From an uncultured Allomuricauda sp. (lineage in GTDB: Bacteria > Bacteroidota > Bacteroidia > Flavobacteriales > Flavobacteriaceae): a stretch of DNA of 64,000 nt. Below, piece by piece: positions 44,425-52,236 of this stretch. The DNA is taken from assembly GCF_947501165.1 (NCBI RefSeq), contig NZ_CANMUU010000006.1, positions 1 through 64,000 of the forward strand, written 5' to 3'. Position 1 is the first letter of the stretch, and each line of letters begins with the position of its first letter. Made by a program: the position numbers and the translations under genes. The notes under the pieces were generated by a model. That model was not told the origin of the DNA. It made no database searches and was given only the letters and a program-made list of their open reading frames with translations.

Positions 44425-45177
44425 TCATATGACCGCGTTGGAAATCAGTTCCTCAACGGTGGGATGGTCATTTCCGCCTGCGGGTTCAATGGTGATGTTG
44501 AGTGATTCGGCTTTTTCAATATACTTTAATGGAATCAATTCCTCTTTTGGTGACAGGGTTCCCATGTTAATCATTTCTCCTTCTACATCACTCCACATTT
44601 GATAGGTTTTTGAAGCGGGTAGGGGAGGCAAACCTTGAGAATTTACTATGACCATTTTACGGTTATGATCTACATAAGCCACAAGTTTTGCACCAGGTGA
44701 TTTTTGATTTCCATATAATACCAAAGGTATTACATTGGGGCCGTTGATGTTTTTAAGTTGTGAAGACGTGAGAATATAATCGCTTTCAAGAGCATCCATG
44801 CGTTGTTGCAGATTTACCGTTTGCTCTTGAAGTGATTTTAGGCTACGTTCCGCATTTTGCCATTGGCCGTACATCCAAAAAGCAGCCACGCCGAAAAGCA
44901 AAGCAAACCCTGCTGCGACCCAAAGAGGCCCCCATTGAACTTGCTTGGCTGGAGATTTTTCCAATTTGTGGACTAGAGTGGACTTTACTTCAATTGGAGG
45001 TTCAATGGCCTGCTCAAAAGCCATTTTTTCAAAATCGGCCTCCAATTGGTCAAAGTGTTCTTTTAAGCTTTCATCTTCATTTAGGGCTTTCTCCACCATT
45101 GATTGGTGCTCTATTGACAGTTCTCCTGTGAGATACTGTTCCAAAAGTCCTTCTTCCAATATCCTTTTCTTTTCCAT
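44425..45177 (-). CDS. anti-sigma factor, RskA-type
   Basis: 250 residues. N-terminal cytosolic sigma-binding helical region (residues ~5-75), one transmembrane helix at ~83-103 (WVAAGFALLFGVAAFWMYG), a coiled-coil stretch (~105-145), and an extracytoplasmic RskA domain (YGNQKSPGAKLVAYVDHNRKMVIVNSQGLPPLPASKTYQMWS). Its start overlaps the sigma gene stop (TAATG), a typical sigma/anti-sigma pairing. Confidence 0.92.
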   Translation of the reverse strand: MEKKRILEEGLLEQYLTGELSIEHQSMVEKALNEDESLKEHFDQLEADFEKMAFEQAIEPPIEVKSTLVHKLEKSPAKQVQWGPLWVAAGFALLFGVAAFWMYGQWQNAERSLKSLQEQTVNLQQRMDALESDYILTSSQLKNINGPNVIPLVLYGNQKSPGAKLVAYVDHNRKMVIVNSQGLPPLPASKTYQMWSDVEGEMINMGTLSPKEELIPLKYIEKAESLNITIEPAGGNDHPTVEELISNAVI

Positions 45178-45740
45178 TACGCCATTGTTTCAAAAATGAA
45201 CCAAAGCCAAACCATTTCATTGGCATAGGTTTTTCGTAACTGTTTCAATGCCTGTCTAACGTAGGACTTAAAGGTTCCAAGGGGGACTCCCATAACTTCA
45301 TGTGCTTCTTGGTGGGTGTATCCTTGATAGTAGATCAGGGCAATTGCTTTTTGATGATGAGGTTCCAATTTTTTAAGGGAACCCTTAAGCAACGTATCTT
45401 CTAGCTTGTTTTCTTCTTCAACCTTTGTATCATATACACCTAAATCATCGTTTTGGATGAGGTCATTTTTACTTCGTAGTGAATTTAAGGTAGTGTTTCG
45501 TGCAATTCGATAGGCCCAAGTATAAAATCGACCTTTTGAAGCATCATATTTGGAGATATTCGTCCAAATCTTAATGAATGTCTCTTGCAACAGGTCTTGG
45601 GCTTCAGCCTCATTCTGACACATTCTCAGGATTACCCCGTACAAGGCCCCAGAATATTTATCATACAACTGGTAAAGCGAAGCTTTGTCTCCATTGGATA
45701 AGCGTTCAATAAGCTGTATGTCTCTAAAATCTGCTCCCAT
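45177..45740 (-). CDS. ECF RNA polymerase sigma factor
   Basis: 187 residues. Region 2 is QDLLQETFIKIWTNISKYDASKGRFYTWAYRIARNTTLNSLRS and region 4 is the helix-turn-helix IYYQGYTHQEAHEVMGVPLGTFKSYVRQALKQLRK. The cognate membrane anti-sigma follows in the same operon. Divergent from the fasciclin protein gene 115 bp away, which is a plausible target. Confidence 0.93.
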   Translation of the reverse strand: MGADFRDIQLIERLSNGDKASLYQLYDKYSGALYGVILRMCQNEAEAQDLLQETFIKIWTNISKYDASKGRFYTWAYRIARNTTLNSLRSKNDLIQNDDLGVYDTKVEEENKLEDTLLKGSLKKLEPHHQKAIALIYYQGYTHQEAHEVMGVPLGTFKSYVRQALKQLRKTYANEMVWLWFIFETMA

Positions 45741-45855
45741 AGGGTTTGTTAAAGATATGATAAAAATGGACTGACTTCATCCATTTGGAAAATGCCTGTG
45801 TAAATAGATGTGAAAGCGCGCCAAAAAAATTAATAACAGTTAAAGCAATTTAAAA

Positions 45856-46374
45856 ATGAAAAAAGCGATTTTTATTATCTCAACACTAGCACTATTTCTG
45901 TTTGTACAGCAAACTACAGCTCAAGCGTCCAAAGATATTGTGGACACAGCAGCTTCTGTAGATGACTTTTCTACCTTGGTTACCGCCGTTAAAGCGGCCG
46001 ATTTGGTCGGAGCCTTAAAGGGAGATGGACCATTTACAGTATTTGCTCCCGTTAACTCTGGCTTCGCCAAGATTGATTCAAATACTTTGAACTCATTATT
46101 GGAGCCTGCGAACAAAGAAAAACTATCTGCTATTTTGACCTATCATGTGGTTTCTGGAAGTCTTATGGCCACTGATGTTGTAAAAGCTCTTGAAAAAGGG
46201 AAAGGCAAAGTTGAATTGACCACTTTAAACGGAGGGAAATTAACTGCTATGAATAGAAACGGTGGCATTTATTTGAAAGATGCCAACGGGAACTATAGTA
46301 AGATAGCCAAAACAGACGTAGTTGCATCAAATGGCGTGATTCATGTAATTGAGGATGTAGTGATGCCCAACTAA
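45856..46374 (+). CDS. secreted fasciclin (FAS1) domain protein
   Basis: 172 residues. Signal peptide MKKAIFIISTLALFLFVQQTTAQ, then a single FAS1 domain (~30-172): FSTLVTAVKAADLVGALKGDGPFTVFAPVNSGFAKI, LTYHVVSG, NGVIHVIEDVVMP. Single-domain FAS1 proteins are adhesive or cell-surface proteins. Its divergent neighbour is an ECF sigma/RskA pair, suggesting control by that sigma factor. A strong terminator follows. Confidence 0.92.
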   Translation: MKKAIFIISTLALFLFVQQTTAQASKDIVDTAASVDDFSTLVTAVKAADLVGALKGDGPFTVFAPVNSGFAKIDSNTLNSLLEPANKEKLSAILTYHVVSGSLMATDVVKALEKGKGKVELTTLNGGKLTAMNRNGGIYLKDANGNYSKIAKTDVVASNGVIHVIEDVVMPN

Positions 46375-46395
46375 GTGTTTTTTGTTTTGATGGAG

Positions 46396-46423
46396 AGCAC
46401 CGCTTTTGCGGTGCTTTTTTTTT
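46396..46423 (+). terminator. intrinsic terminator of the fasciclin gene
   Basis: AGCACCGC/GCGGTGCT perfect 8 bp stem with loop TTTT, followed by TTTTTTTT. The minus strand lacks a T-run. Confidence 0.9.
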
Positions 46424-46934
46424 ACATATTGACAAATTCAAAACCCGCCAGTGGAATATGTGTTAGGTCAATCTCGGTTTCGTTAAGAAGAATACCGTGT
46501 TCAACAAACGCCTTTAAGTTGGTCAACCAAAATGTCCAACCATTGCTGCACCCATAATGTACATTTAGCTTGCTTTCATCGTCAGTTGGAATGTTGTACT
46601 GTCTTAAGACTACCAAAACCCCTCTTTTTTGAGTTTCAAGTGTTATAGAAACTATATTGTTTTCAAAGGTGATAACCAGTTCGTCTGTTCCATTCGCTTC
46701 CAACACCTCCCCGGTGGCCTGAGCATCCCAATTGTGCCATTCCCAAACATATTTATCTCCTTTTTGAATCTTTCCCAAGGGTTCTCGTTTACTTCCGTCT
46801 GCCATGGAGTATTCCGCATTTCTAAGAAACCACGAACATATTCCCTGGGAGGTGGCCCAGCATTCATATAGCTTCTCCATTGGAGCATTTACATATATCT
46901 TTTTTGTGAATTCGTCAAAGGCTAGTTTTTTCAT
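46422..46934 (-). CDS. SRPBCC (AHSA1-like) domain protein
   Basis: 170 residues with the START/SRPBCC lipid-binding cavity fold: N-terminal FTKKIYVNAPMEKLYECWATSQGICSWFL and WEWHNWDAQATGEVLE, then LVITFENNIVSITLETQKRG and a long C-terminal helix (WTFWLTNLKAFVEHGI). Likely a small hydrophobic-ligand binding or cyclase-like protein; role unknown. Its ATG overlaps the preceding hydrolase stop by 4 bp. Last of a four-gene minus-strand unit. Confidence 0.88.
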   Translation of the reverse strand: MKKLAFDEFTKKIYVNAPMEKLYECWATSQGICSWFLRNAEYSMADGSKREPLGKIQKGDKYVWEWHNWDAQATGEVLEANGTDELVITFENNIVSITLETQKRGVLVVLRQYNIPTDDESKLNVHYGCSNGWTFWLTNLKAFVEHGILLNETEIDLTHIPLAGFEFVNM

Positions 46935-48067
46935 CTTTTTCTATTTAGCTCAATGTTGTACAGTTCCCTTCCCAATTGCGATAAAAAGGGAATGCCAATT
47001 TCATCATATTCATAGGCATCGTCATTGAAAATACCATCCTTATTCACCAAAATTGTAGCCGTGACCATAAACTCTATATCATTTTTAACATCATGGATGT
47101 ATGCGCAATCCGTGAGTGTTCCATAAGCATAGCCCACTTTATTGTAAATTTTGATATAGTCGGGCATAGGTTGGGTAATATCCCCGAACATTATAAACTT
47201 AACATAACTATCGTAATATTCTTCAGTATCGTAACCCAGCTCTCTAGGTAAGGTATGCATGGCTTCCCTCAAGGCACCTAATTGCGATGGATTCAAATCG
47301 AACCGCTCTTCAGGAGAAAAGGATTCTGGAAAAATGATTCGTTTTAAGACATTGTGCTGACTAGAAATCGGATAGTAATTTTTGAGGGAGAAATCAAATG
47401 GTTCCTCGAATAGAGAATCTGAAGCATAAAAACCTTTTCCTTTTTCAATGCCGTTAAGTACTAGCGGAGTAAGCGGGGTGTTGATGATGGGTTTGCTACT
47501 CGCGGTGGTGGAATCGTTTAAATAGATGACCAAAGGTTTGGTCACAAGTTCGTCGGCATTTGTGGTCGAAAGTCTATGGGCTATCCTGATGGGACCAATA
47601 CCTCTATCCTTTATTCTTTTGTTCAGGTCATCCTGCCCTAAAAATTCGACGAGTCGATTATTTGCAGCATTGTCTGAAACTGCAAAAATTTCGGAAATGG
47701 CCTTGGCAAAGGTAGTTTCTACCGAATCTCCTTCAATATAAAACCGGGTTTGGATGGTAAGGGAATCAATTGCATTGATTTTTTCCAAAGCGGCGACTGC
47801 AGCTGGAAACTTAACTGTGCTCGCAGGGTAGAAGTATTGATTTTCATCTACTTGAAAATCAAAATCGGTAAAAGTGACTTCCTCTCCTTTGCGGTCTATC
47901 TGGGTAAACCGTATTTGAACCTCATACTGGTCCAAGCTATCCATCACGTTTTTTATTTTAAAGTTTTCGGACGATAGAGCTTTTTGTATCGGGTTTTTGT
48001 CCTTAACCTTAGAACAGGCCGATAACAAGAGAAAAATGCCAAAAACCACAATACTTTGTCTAAACAT
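46931..48067 (-). CDS. class A beta-lactamase-like serine hydrolase lipoprotein
   Basis: 378 residues. Lipoprotein signal (FLLLSACSK, Cys at 18). The beta-lactamase fold motifs are Ser83-x-x-Lys86 (PASTVKFP), the SDN loop Ser131-Asp-Asn133 (AVSDNAANNRL) and a KTG-like YNKVGYAYG. A beta-lactam-hydrolysing role is not implied; stand-alone lipoprotein versions usually act on cell wall or unknown substrates. It overlaps the SRPBCC gene by 4 bp. Confidence 0.9.
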   Translation of the reverse strand: MFRQSIVVFGIFLLLSACSKVKDKNPIQKALSSENFKIKNVMDSLDQYEVQIRFTQIDRKGEEVTFTDFDFQVDENQYFYPASTVKFPAAVAALEKINAIDSLTIQTRFYIEGDSVETTFAKAISEIFAVSDNAANNRLVEFLGQDDLNKRIKDRGIGPIRIAHRLSTTNADELVTKPLVIYLNDSTTASSKPIINTPLTPLVLNGIEKGKGFYASDSLFEEPFDFSLKNYYPISSQHNVLKRIIFPESFSPEERFDLNPSQLGALREAMHTLPRELGYDTEEYYDSYVKFIMFGDITQPMPDYIKIYNKVGYAYGTLTDCAYIHDVKNDIEFMVTATILVNKDGIFNDDAYEYDEIGIPFLSQLGRELYNIELNRKR

Positions 48068-48078
48068 ATCTATTTCAT

Positions 48079-48336
48079 TTAGATGTCCTCATTATAAATC
48101 TCTCCTCTATTAGGTCTCAACATCTCACGGATGTCTTTCATTTCAAATTCTGCAACAACCAGATAGGCTATACTGTGCATATCCGAAAAGTGTTGGAATC
48201 CGGTGATATCATATTTTAATTCTTCCAAAACCACAAATTCTGATAAGTGCTTCTGATAGTGTTCTGCCGTTCGTTCCGCTGCCGGACCTCGAAAGTCCCA
48301 AATCAGCTTTATTTTTTTATCCAAAATATTTTGCAT
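48079..48336 (-). CDS. small conserved hypothetical protein
   Basis: 85 residues, KIKLIWDFRGPAAERTAEHYQKHLSEF..., with a basic N-terminus and an acidic C-terminus, no signal peptide. It is 2 bp from the upstream SRPBCC gene and 11 bp from the hydrolase, so it is part of one operon. Family not recognised beyond a flavobacterial-type hypothetical. Confidence 0.7.
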   Translation of the reverse strand: MQNILDKKIKLIWDFRGPAAERTAEHYQKHLSEFVVLEELKYDITGFQHFSDMHSIAYLVVAEFEMKDIREMLRPNRGEIYNEDI

Positions 48337-48338
48337 GT

Positions 48339-48791
48339 CTATTGGTCTAAAACGGATTTATCTTCTTCGGCGAAAGCCTTAAAATCTTGAAGATATTTCA
48401 TAGTCTGCTTTTTGAACAAACCGGGCATCAAAAACCCCATTAGTTTCATTCCAATTCCGGAAAACTGAAATTCATTTTCGGAAACCCACTTGGTCTTACC
48501 TTCCTCTTCAAGAAAGTGGTTTTTTTGGATGTTGGTAACTCCATTGGTCTCATAAGTGGTATGCATAGGGTCTGGTAGATTTCTCGAAATAATGGTTTCA
48601 ACCATTTCAAGGTCCCTTTTCCCCATTTTATAGTTCAAACGCATTTGGCTACCTTCCTTATGGGGATTTTCGGAAAGTAGTTCATATGAAATGAGTCCTT
48701 TTTGCCAATGCTTCATATTTTCCGGATTATCCAGTTTCTCGATAAACTTTTCTCGAGGCAGATTTACTGTGACTTCAGAAGTATATTTCAT
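48339..48791 (-). CDS. SRPBCC family protein
   Basis: 150 residues when started at the ATG at 48791; the open frame reaches 48869 but the extra residues are of low-complexity type and not family-like. The fold signs are YTSEVTVNLPREKFIEKLDNPENMKHWQKGL near the N-terminus, then MRLNYKMGKRDLEMVETII, and a C-terminal helix FKKQTMKYLQDFKAFAE. Probably a small-ligand-binding protein. It heads the four-gene minus-strand unit. Confidence 0.82.
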   Translation of the reverse strand: MKYTSEVTVNLPREKFIEKLDNPENMKHWQKGLISYELLSENPHKEGSQMRLNYKMGKRDLEMVETIISRNLPDPMHTTYETNGVTNIQKNHFLEEEGKTKWVSENEFQFSGIGMKLMGFLMPGLFKKQTMKYLQDFKAFAEEDKSVLDQ

Positions 48792-48868
48792 TAGGTTGGT
48801 TTTACACGAATGTACTAAAATATTGGAATTGAACTGACTGCAGTTTTTGTTAATCAAAATACAACCCA

Positions 48869-48899
48869 TTTGTGCAGTATGGTGTAATTCTTATTTTTG
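48869..48899 (+). promoter_or_regulatory. promoter (TTTG-N19-TATTTTTG) of the PPIase operon
   Basis: TTTG at 48869-48872 and TATTTTTG at 48892-48899 with a 19 bp spacer fit the Bacteroidota consensus. The box ends only 4 bp before the ATG at 48904, so the transcript may be leaderless. Confidence 0.65.
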
Positions 48900-48903
48900 C
48901 CAA

Positions 48904-49782
48904 ATGCTTTGTCTCCAAAGAAATAAGACCTATTTAATAAGTCTTCTGTTATTGGCCTTATTTAGCTCATGTGATGCTATCTTCAATAAAAAGGAAGAAA
49001 AAGAACCTCTCGCCCGCGTAGGTGATGTGTATTTATACAAAGAAGATGTTGCAACACTTTTGGATAATACCATTTCTGAGCAGGATAGCGCCATTTTCGT
49101 CTCCAACTACATCAACAATTGGGCATCCAAACAACTTTTGTTGTCCAAATCCAAAATAAACCTACCCGAGGAGAAATTATCGGAGTTTGATAGATTGGTA
49201 GACGATTATAAGTCGGATTTATATACTCGGGCCTATGTTGAAGCTTTGGTGTTTAATGCTCAGGATACTTCAATTTCGAGAAGTCAACTCAGAAGTTACT
49301 ACGAAAAGGAAAAGGAAAATTTTAAGCTGAGCGAGAAATTAGTACAACTTCGGTTTGTGGAAATACCTACTCAATTTTTGGACAAAGAGGGAGTTAAGCG
49401 ACGTATGGACAATTGGTCGTCCTCGGATAAGGAATACCTAGATTCCATAGCGGTACAGTTCAATAAAATTCATTTTAATGATTCAGTTTGGGTAAGTGTT
49501 TCCCGGGTGACCGAGGAAATCCCGCCTTTAGCTTTACTTAATGAAAATGACTACTTAAAAAAATCACAATTTTTTGAATTGCAGGATTCCTTAGAGGTAT
49601 ATTTGGGCAAGGTGACGGATGTTTTGGAGGTCAATGACGTAGCACCTTTTGAGTATATTTTACCAGAAATACGGCAGTTAATCATCAATCGAAGAAGATT
49701 GGATTACGTGAAAAAATTGAAAACAGAAATTATTGATGAAGCTATCAAGAAAAAAGAATTTGAGATATATGATAAGAATTAA
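48904..49782 (+). CDS. parvulin-type peptidyl-prolyl isomerase-like lipoprotein
   Basis: 292 residues from the ATG at 48904, giving a clean lipoprotein signal (LLLLALFSSCDAIF, Cys at ~23). After the lipobox comes KKEEKEPLARVGDVYLYKEDVATLLDNTISEQD, the SurA/PrsA-like chaperone start, then a helical region resembling a degenerate SurA/PrsA chaperone domain; no clear parvulin catalytic core is visible. Probably a periplasmic folding factor anchored to the outer membrane. The next gene, a SurA-like protein, starts within its 3' end (14 bp overlap). Confidence 0.82.
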   Translation: MLCLQRNKTYLISLLLLALFSSCDAIFNKKEEKEPLARVGDVYLYKEDVATLLDNTISEQDSAIFVSNYINNWASKQLLLSKSKINLPEEKLSEFDRLVDDYKSDLYTRAYVEALVFNAQDTSISRSQLRSYYEKEKENFKLSEKLVQLRFVEIPTQFLDKEGVKRRMDNWSSSDKEYLDSIAVQFNKIHFNDSVWVSVSRVTEEIPPLALLNENDYLKKSQFFELQDSLEVYLGKVTDVLEVNDVAPFEYILPEIRQLIINRRRLDYVKKLKTEIIDEAIKKKEFEIYDKN

Positions 49783-51175
49783 TGTATGCTTGTTGTTGAT
49801 GCTGTTTGGCTCAACTACAATAATGAGTGCTCAAGATCAAGATTTGGCTGTTGCTACTGAAACCGATACAGTAACCCCGCCAACCCAAAGGATTAGACTG
49901 GATGGAATCTCTGCCGTTATTGGAGATTACGTGATTTTGGAATCGGACATAGAAAAAACCCTTATTGATTTAAAAAGTCAAGGGGCTTCCACACAAGATA
50001 TTACTCGATGTGGTCTTTTGGGAAAGTTGATGGAAGACCGATTGTACGCGCATCAGGCCGTACAGGATAGTTTGTTGGTCTCGGACGATCAGGTAAATGC
50101 ACAAAGTGATAGACAGATTCAACAGTTGGTGGCCCAAGTTGGTTCCATGGAAAAAGTGCTTAAGTTTTACAAAAAACCAGATATTGAAAGTTTCAGAAAA
50201 GAACTGTTTGAAATCAATAAACTTCGAATGCTTTCTGAAAAAATGCAGGGTAAAATTGTGGAAAGCGTAGAGGTTACCCCAGAAGAGGTGCGTCAGTTTT
50301 TCAATAGGATACCTGAAGATGAACGTCCAGTGTTTGGGGCCGAACTAGAGATTGCCCAAATTGTGAAACAGCCTACGGCACCCGAGGAAGAAAAACAGAA
50401 GGTAATCAACAGATTAAAAACTATTAAGCAAGATGTAGAGGAGAACGATGCTAGTTTTAATGTAAAAGCTATTTTGTATTCTCAAGATCCAGGTTCTAAA
50501 TCCAAAGGAGGATTCTATAGTATGACCCGAGAAACTCCCTTTGTGAAAGAATTCAAAGATGTGGCTTTTAGCCTGCAAGAAGGAGAGATTTCTGAACCCT
50601 TTGAAACGGATTTTGGGTATCACATCATTTATATTGAAAAAATAAGAGGTCAAGAATTAGATTTGCGCCACATCTTGCTCATCCCTGAAATTCCACAAAG
50701 TGCCATGGATGCCGCTGTAAAGGAATTGGATAGTATTCGTCAGCATATTTTGGATGGTAAGTACACTTTTGCCGAAGCTGCTCTGAATTTTTCGGATGAA
50801 AAAGAAACCAAAAATGATGGAGGTCTGTTACGCAATCCCATTAATTTTGACTCCAAATTCGAACTTACCAAAATGGATCCCGCCTTATACAACCAAGTCA
50901 GGAATTTAAAGGATAATGAAATTTGTAAACCTCTAAAGGAAGATGATCCAAGAGGAGGGGCGCCAAAATTCAAAATAATGCAGATTACCAATCGGTATGA
51001 CGAGCATAAGGCGGATTTTGCAAAGGATTACCTAAAGATTCAAGAGCTGGCGTTACGGGAAAAACAATTTAAATCCATCAAAAAGTGGATGGATGAGCAT
51101 ATTGATGATACCTATATCCATGTAGATGAAGATAGTAGGGATTGCGATTTTGCAAACAATTGGGTAAAGGAGTAA
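49769..51175 (+). CDS. SurA-like peptidyl-prolyl isomerase
   Basis: 469 residues from the ATG at 49769 (an earlier in-frame ATG at 49733 lacks a good signal peptide). A signal peptide precedes a SurA N-terminal chaperone domain (DGISAVIGDYVILESDIEKTLIDLKSQG), then two parvulin PPIase domains: the first at ~180-285 (ELEIAQIVKQ, DFGYHIIYIE), the second at ~290-395 (LDLRHILLIPEIPQ, DGKYTFAEAALNFSDEKETKNDGG). It assists outer-membrane protein folding in the periplasm. Overlaps the upstream lipoprotein by 14 bp; MoxR starts 4 bp after it. Confidence 0.9.
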   Translation: MIRINVCLLLMLFGSTTIMSAQDQDLAVATETDTVTPPTQRIRLDGISAVIGDYVILESDIEKTLIDLKSQGASTQDITRCGLLGKLMEDRLYAHQAVQDSLLVSDDQVNAQSDRQIQQLVAQVGSMEKVLKFYKKPDIESFRKELFEINKLRMLSEKMQGKIVESVEVTPEEVRQFFNRIPEDERPVFGAELEIAQIVKQPTAPEEEKQKVINRLKTIKQDVEENDASFNVKAILYSQDPGSKSKGGFYSMTRETPFVKEFKDVAFSLQEGEISEPFETDFGYHIIYIEKIRGQELDLRHILLIPEIPQSAMDAAVKELDSIRQHILDGKYTFAEAALNFSDEKETKNDGGLLRNPINFDSKFELTKMDPALYNQVRNLKDNEICKPLKEDDPRGGAPKFKIMQITNRYDEHKADFAKDYLKIQELALREKQFKSIKKWMDEHIDDTYIHVDEDSRDCDFANNWVKE

Positions 51176-51179
51176 ATAC

Positions 51180-52133
51180 ATGTCAGACGTAACTGCGGTT
51201 GAGAACCTAGTAAAAAAACATCAAGACTTAAAAGCTGAGATTGCCAAGATCATTGTTGGTCAGGAACAGGTGATCGAACAAATTTTACTTTCCATTTATA
51301 CGGGGGGGCATTCACTTCTAATAGGTGTACCTGGATTGGCAAAGACCTTAATGGTGAATACTATCGCCAAGACTCTTGGGTTGGACTTTAAGAGAATTCA
51401 ATTTACCCCAGATTTGATGCCCAGTGATATTTTAGGCAGTGAAGTATTGGACCAAAACCGAAATTTTAAATTTGTAAAGGGACCTATTTTTGCCAATATA
51501 ATTTTGGCGGATGAAATCAATAGAACTCCGCCCAAAACTCAAGCTGCTTTGCTGGAAGCCATGCAAGAACGTGCGGTCACAATAGCTGGTCATCAGTTTA
51601 AACTGGATTTGCCCTACTTCGTATTGGCAACCCAAAATCCCATTGAGCAAGAGGGTACCTACCCACTTCCTGAAGCACAACTGGACCGTTTTATGTTTGC
51701 CATAGAATTAAAATACCCTTCCATTGAAGAAGAAATTCAGGTAGTAAAATCTACCACCAATGATGAAAAGGTGGAGGTACAAACCTTATTCAATGCAGAG
51801 GAGATTATTGCCGTTCAACATTTGGTCCGAAGGATACCGGTTCCTGACAACGTAATTGATTATGCGGTACGGCTTGTGAACAAGACTCGTCCTGGAGTAA
51901 ATGGAGCTTCGGACTTTGTAAATAACTTTATCGATTGGGGTGCAGGACCCCGAGCTTCACAAAATTTGATTTTGGGAGCAAAAGCCCATGCAGCGGTTCA
52001 TGGTAAGTTTTCCCCAGACATAGAAGATGTTAGAGCTGTTGCTACAGGAATCTTAAGACATCGAATCCTTAAAAACTACAAAGCCGAGGCCGAAGGCATT
52101 TCAGAAGAAAGGATTATTTCAGAATTGTTGTAA
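51180..52133 (+). CDS. MoxR family AAA ATPase
   Basis: 317 residues. Walker A is GVPGLAKT (49-56), Walker B is ILADEINR and the sensor QNPIEQEGTYPLPEAQLDRF follows. MoxR proteins act as ATP-dependent chaperones, usually next to a DUF58 and VWA gene. No such gene follows; instead an aconitase gene is downstream after 103 bp and a SurA gene is upstream by 4 bp. The role is therefore unclear, perhaps maturation of periplasmic or metal-dependent proteins. Confidence 0.92.
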   Translation: MSDVTAVENLVKKHQDLKAEIAKIIVGQEQVIEQILLSIYTGGHSLLIGVPGLAKTLMVNTIAKTLGLDFKRIQFTPDLMPSDILGSEVLDQNRNFKFVKGPIFANIILADEINRTPPKTQAALLEAMQERAVTIAGHQFKLDLPYFVLATQNPIEQEGTYPLPEAQLDRFMFAIELKYPSIEEEIQVVKSTTNDEKVEVQTLFNAEEIIAVQHLVRRIPVPDNVIDYAVRLVNKTRPGVNGASDFVNNFIDWGAGPRASQNLILGAKAHAAVHGKFSPDIEDVRAVATGILRHRILKNYKAEAEGISEERIISELL

Positions 52134-52236
52134 CAATTGTAAGATTATCCTCTTATTTAGTACTATTCTAATTCCGAAATCCTAGGTATTTTACTAAATT
52201 TACGGAATTACAAAATTCTTAAAATCCAATTCTATA

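Noticed and set aside
44418..44429. 12 bp palindrome GGTCATATGACC between convergent genes
   Set aside because: It overlaps the end of the anti-sigma coding region, has no T-run and no second copy was noticed; could be chance.
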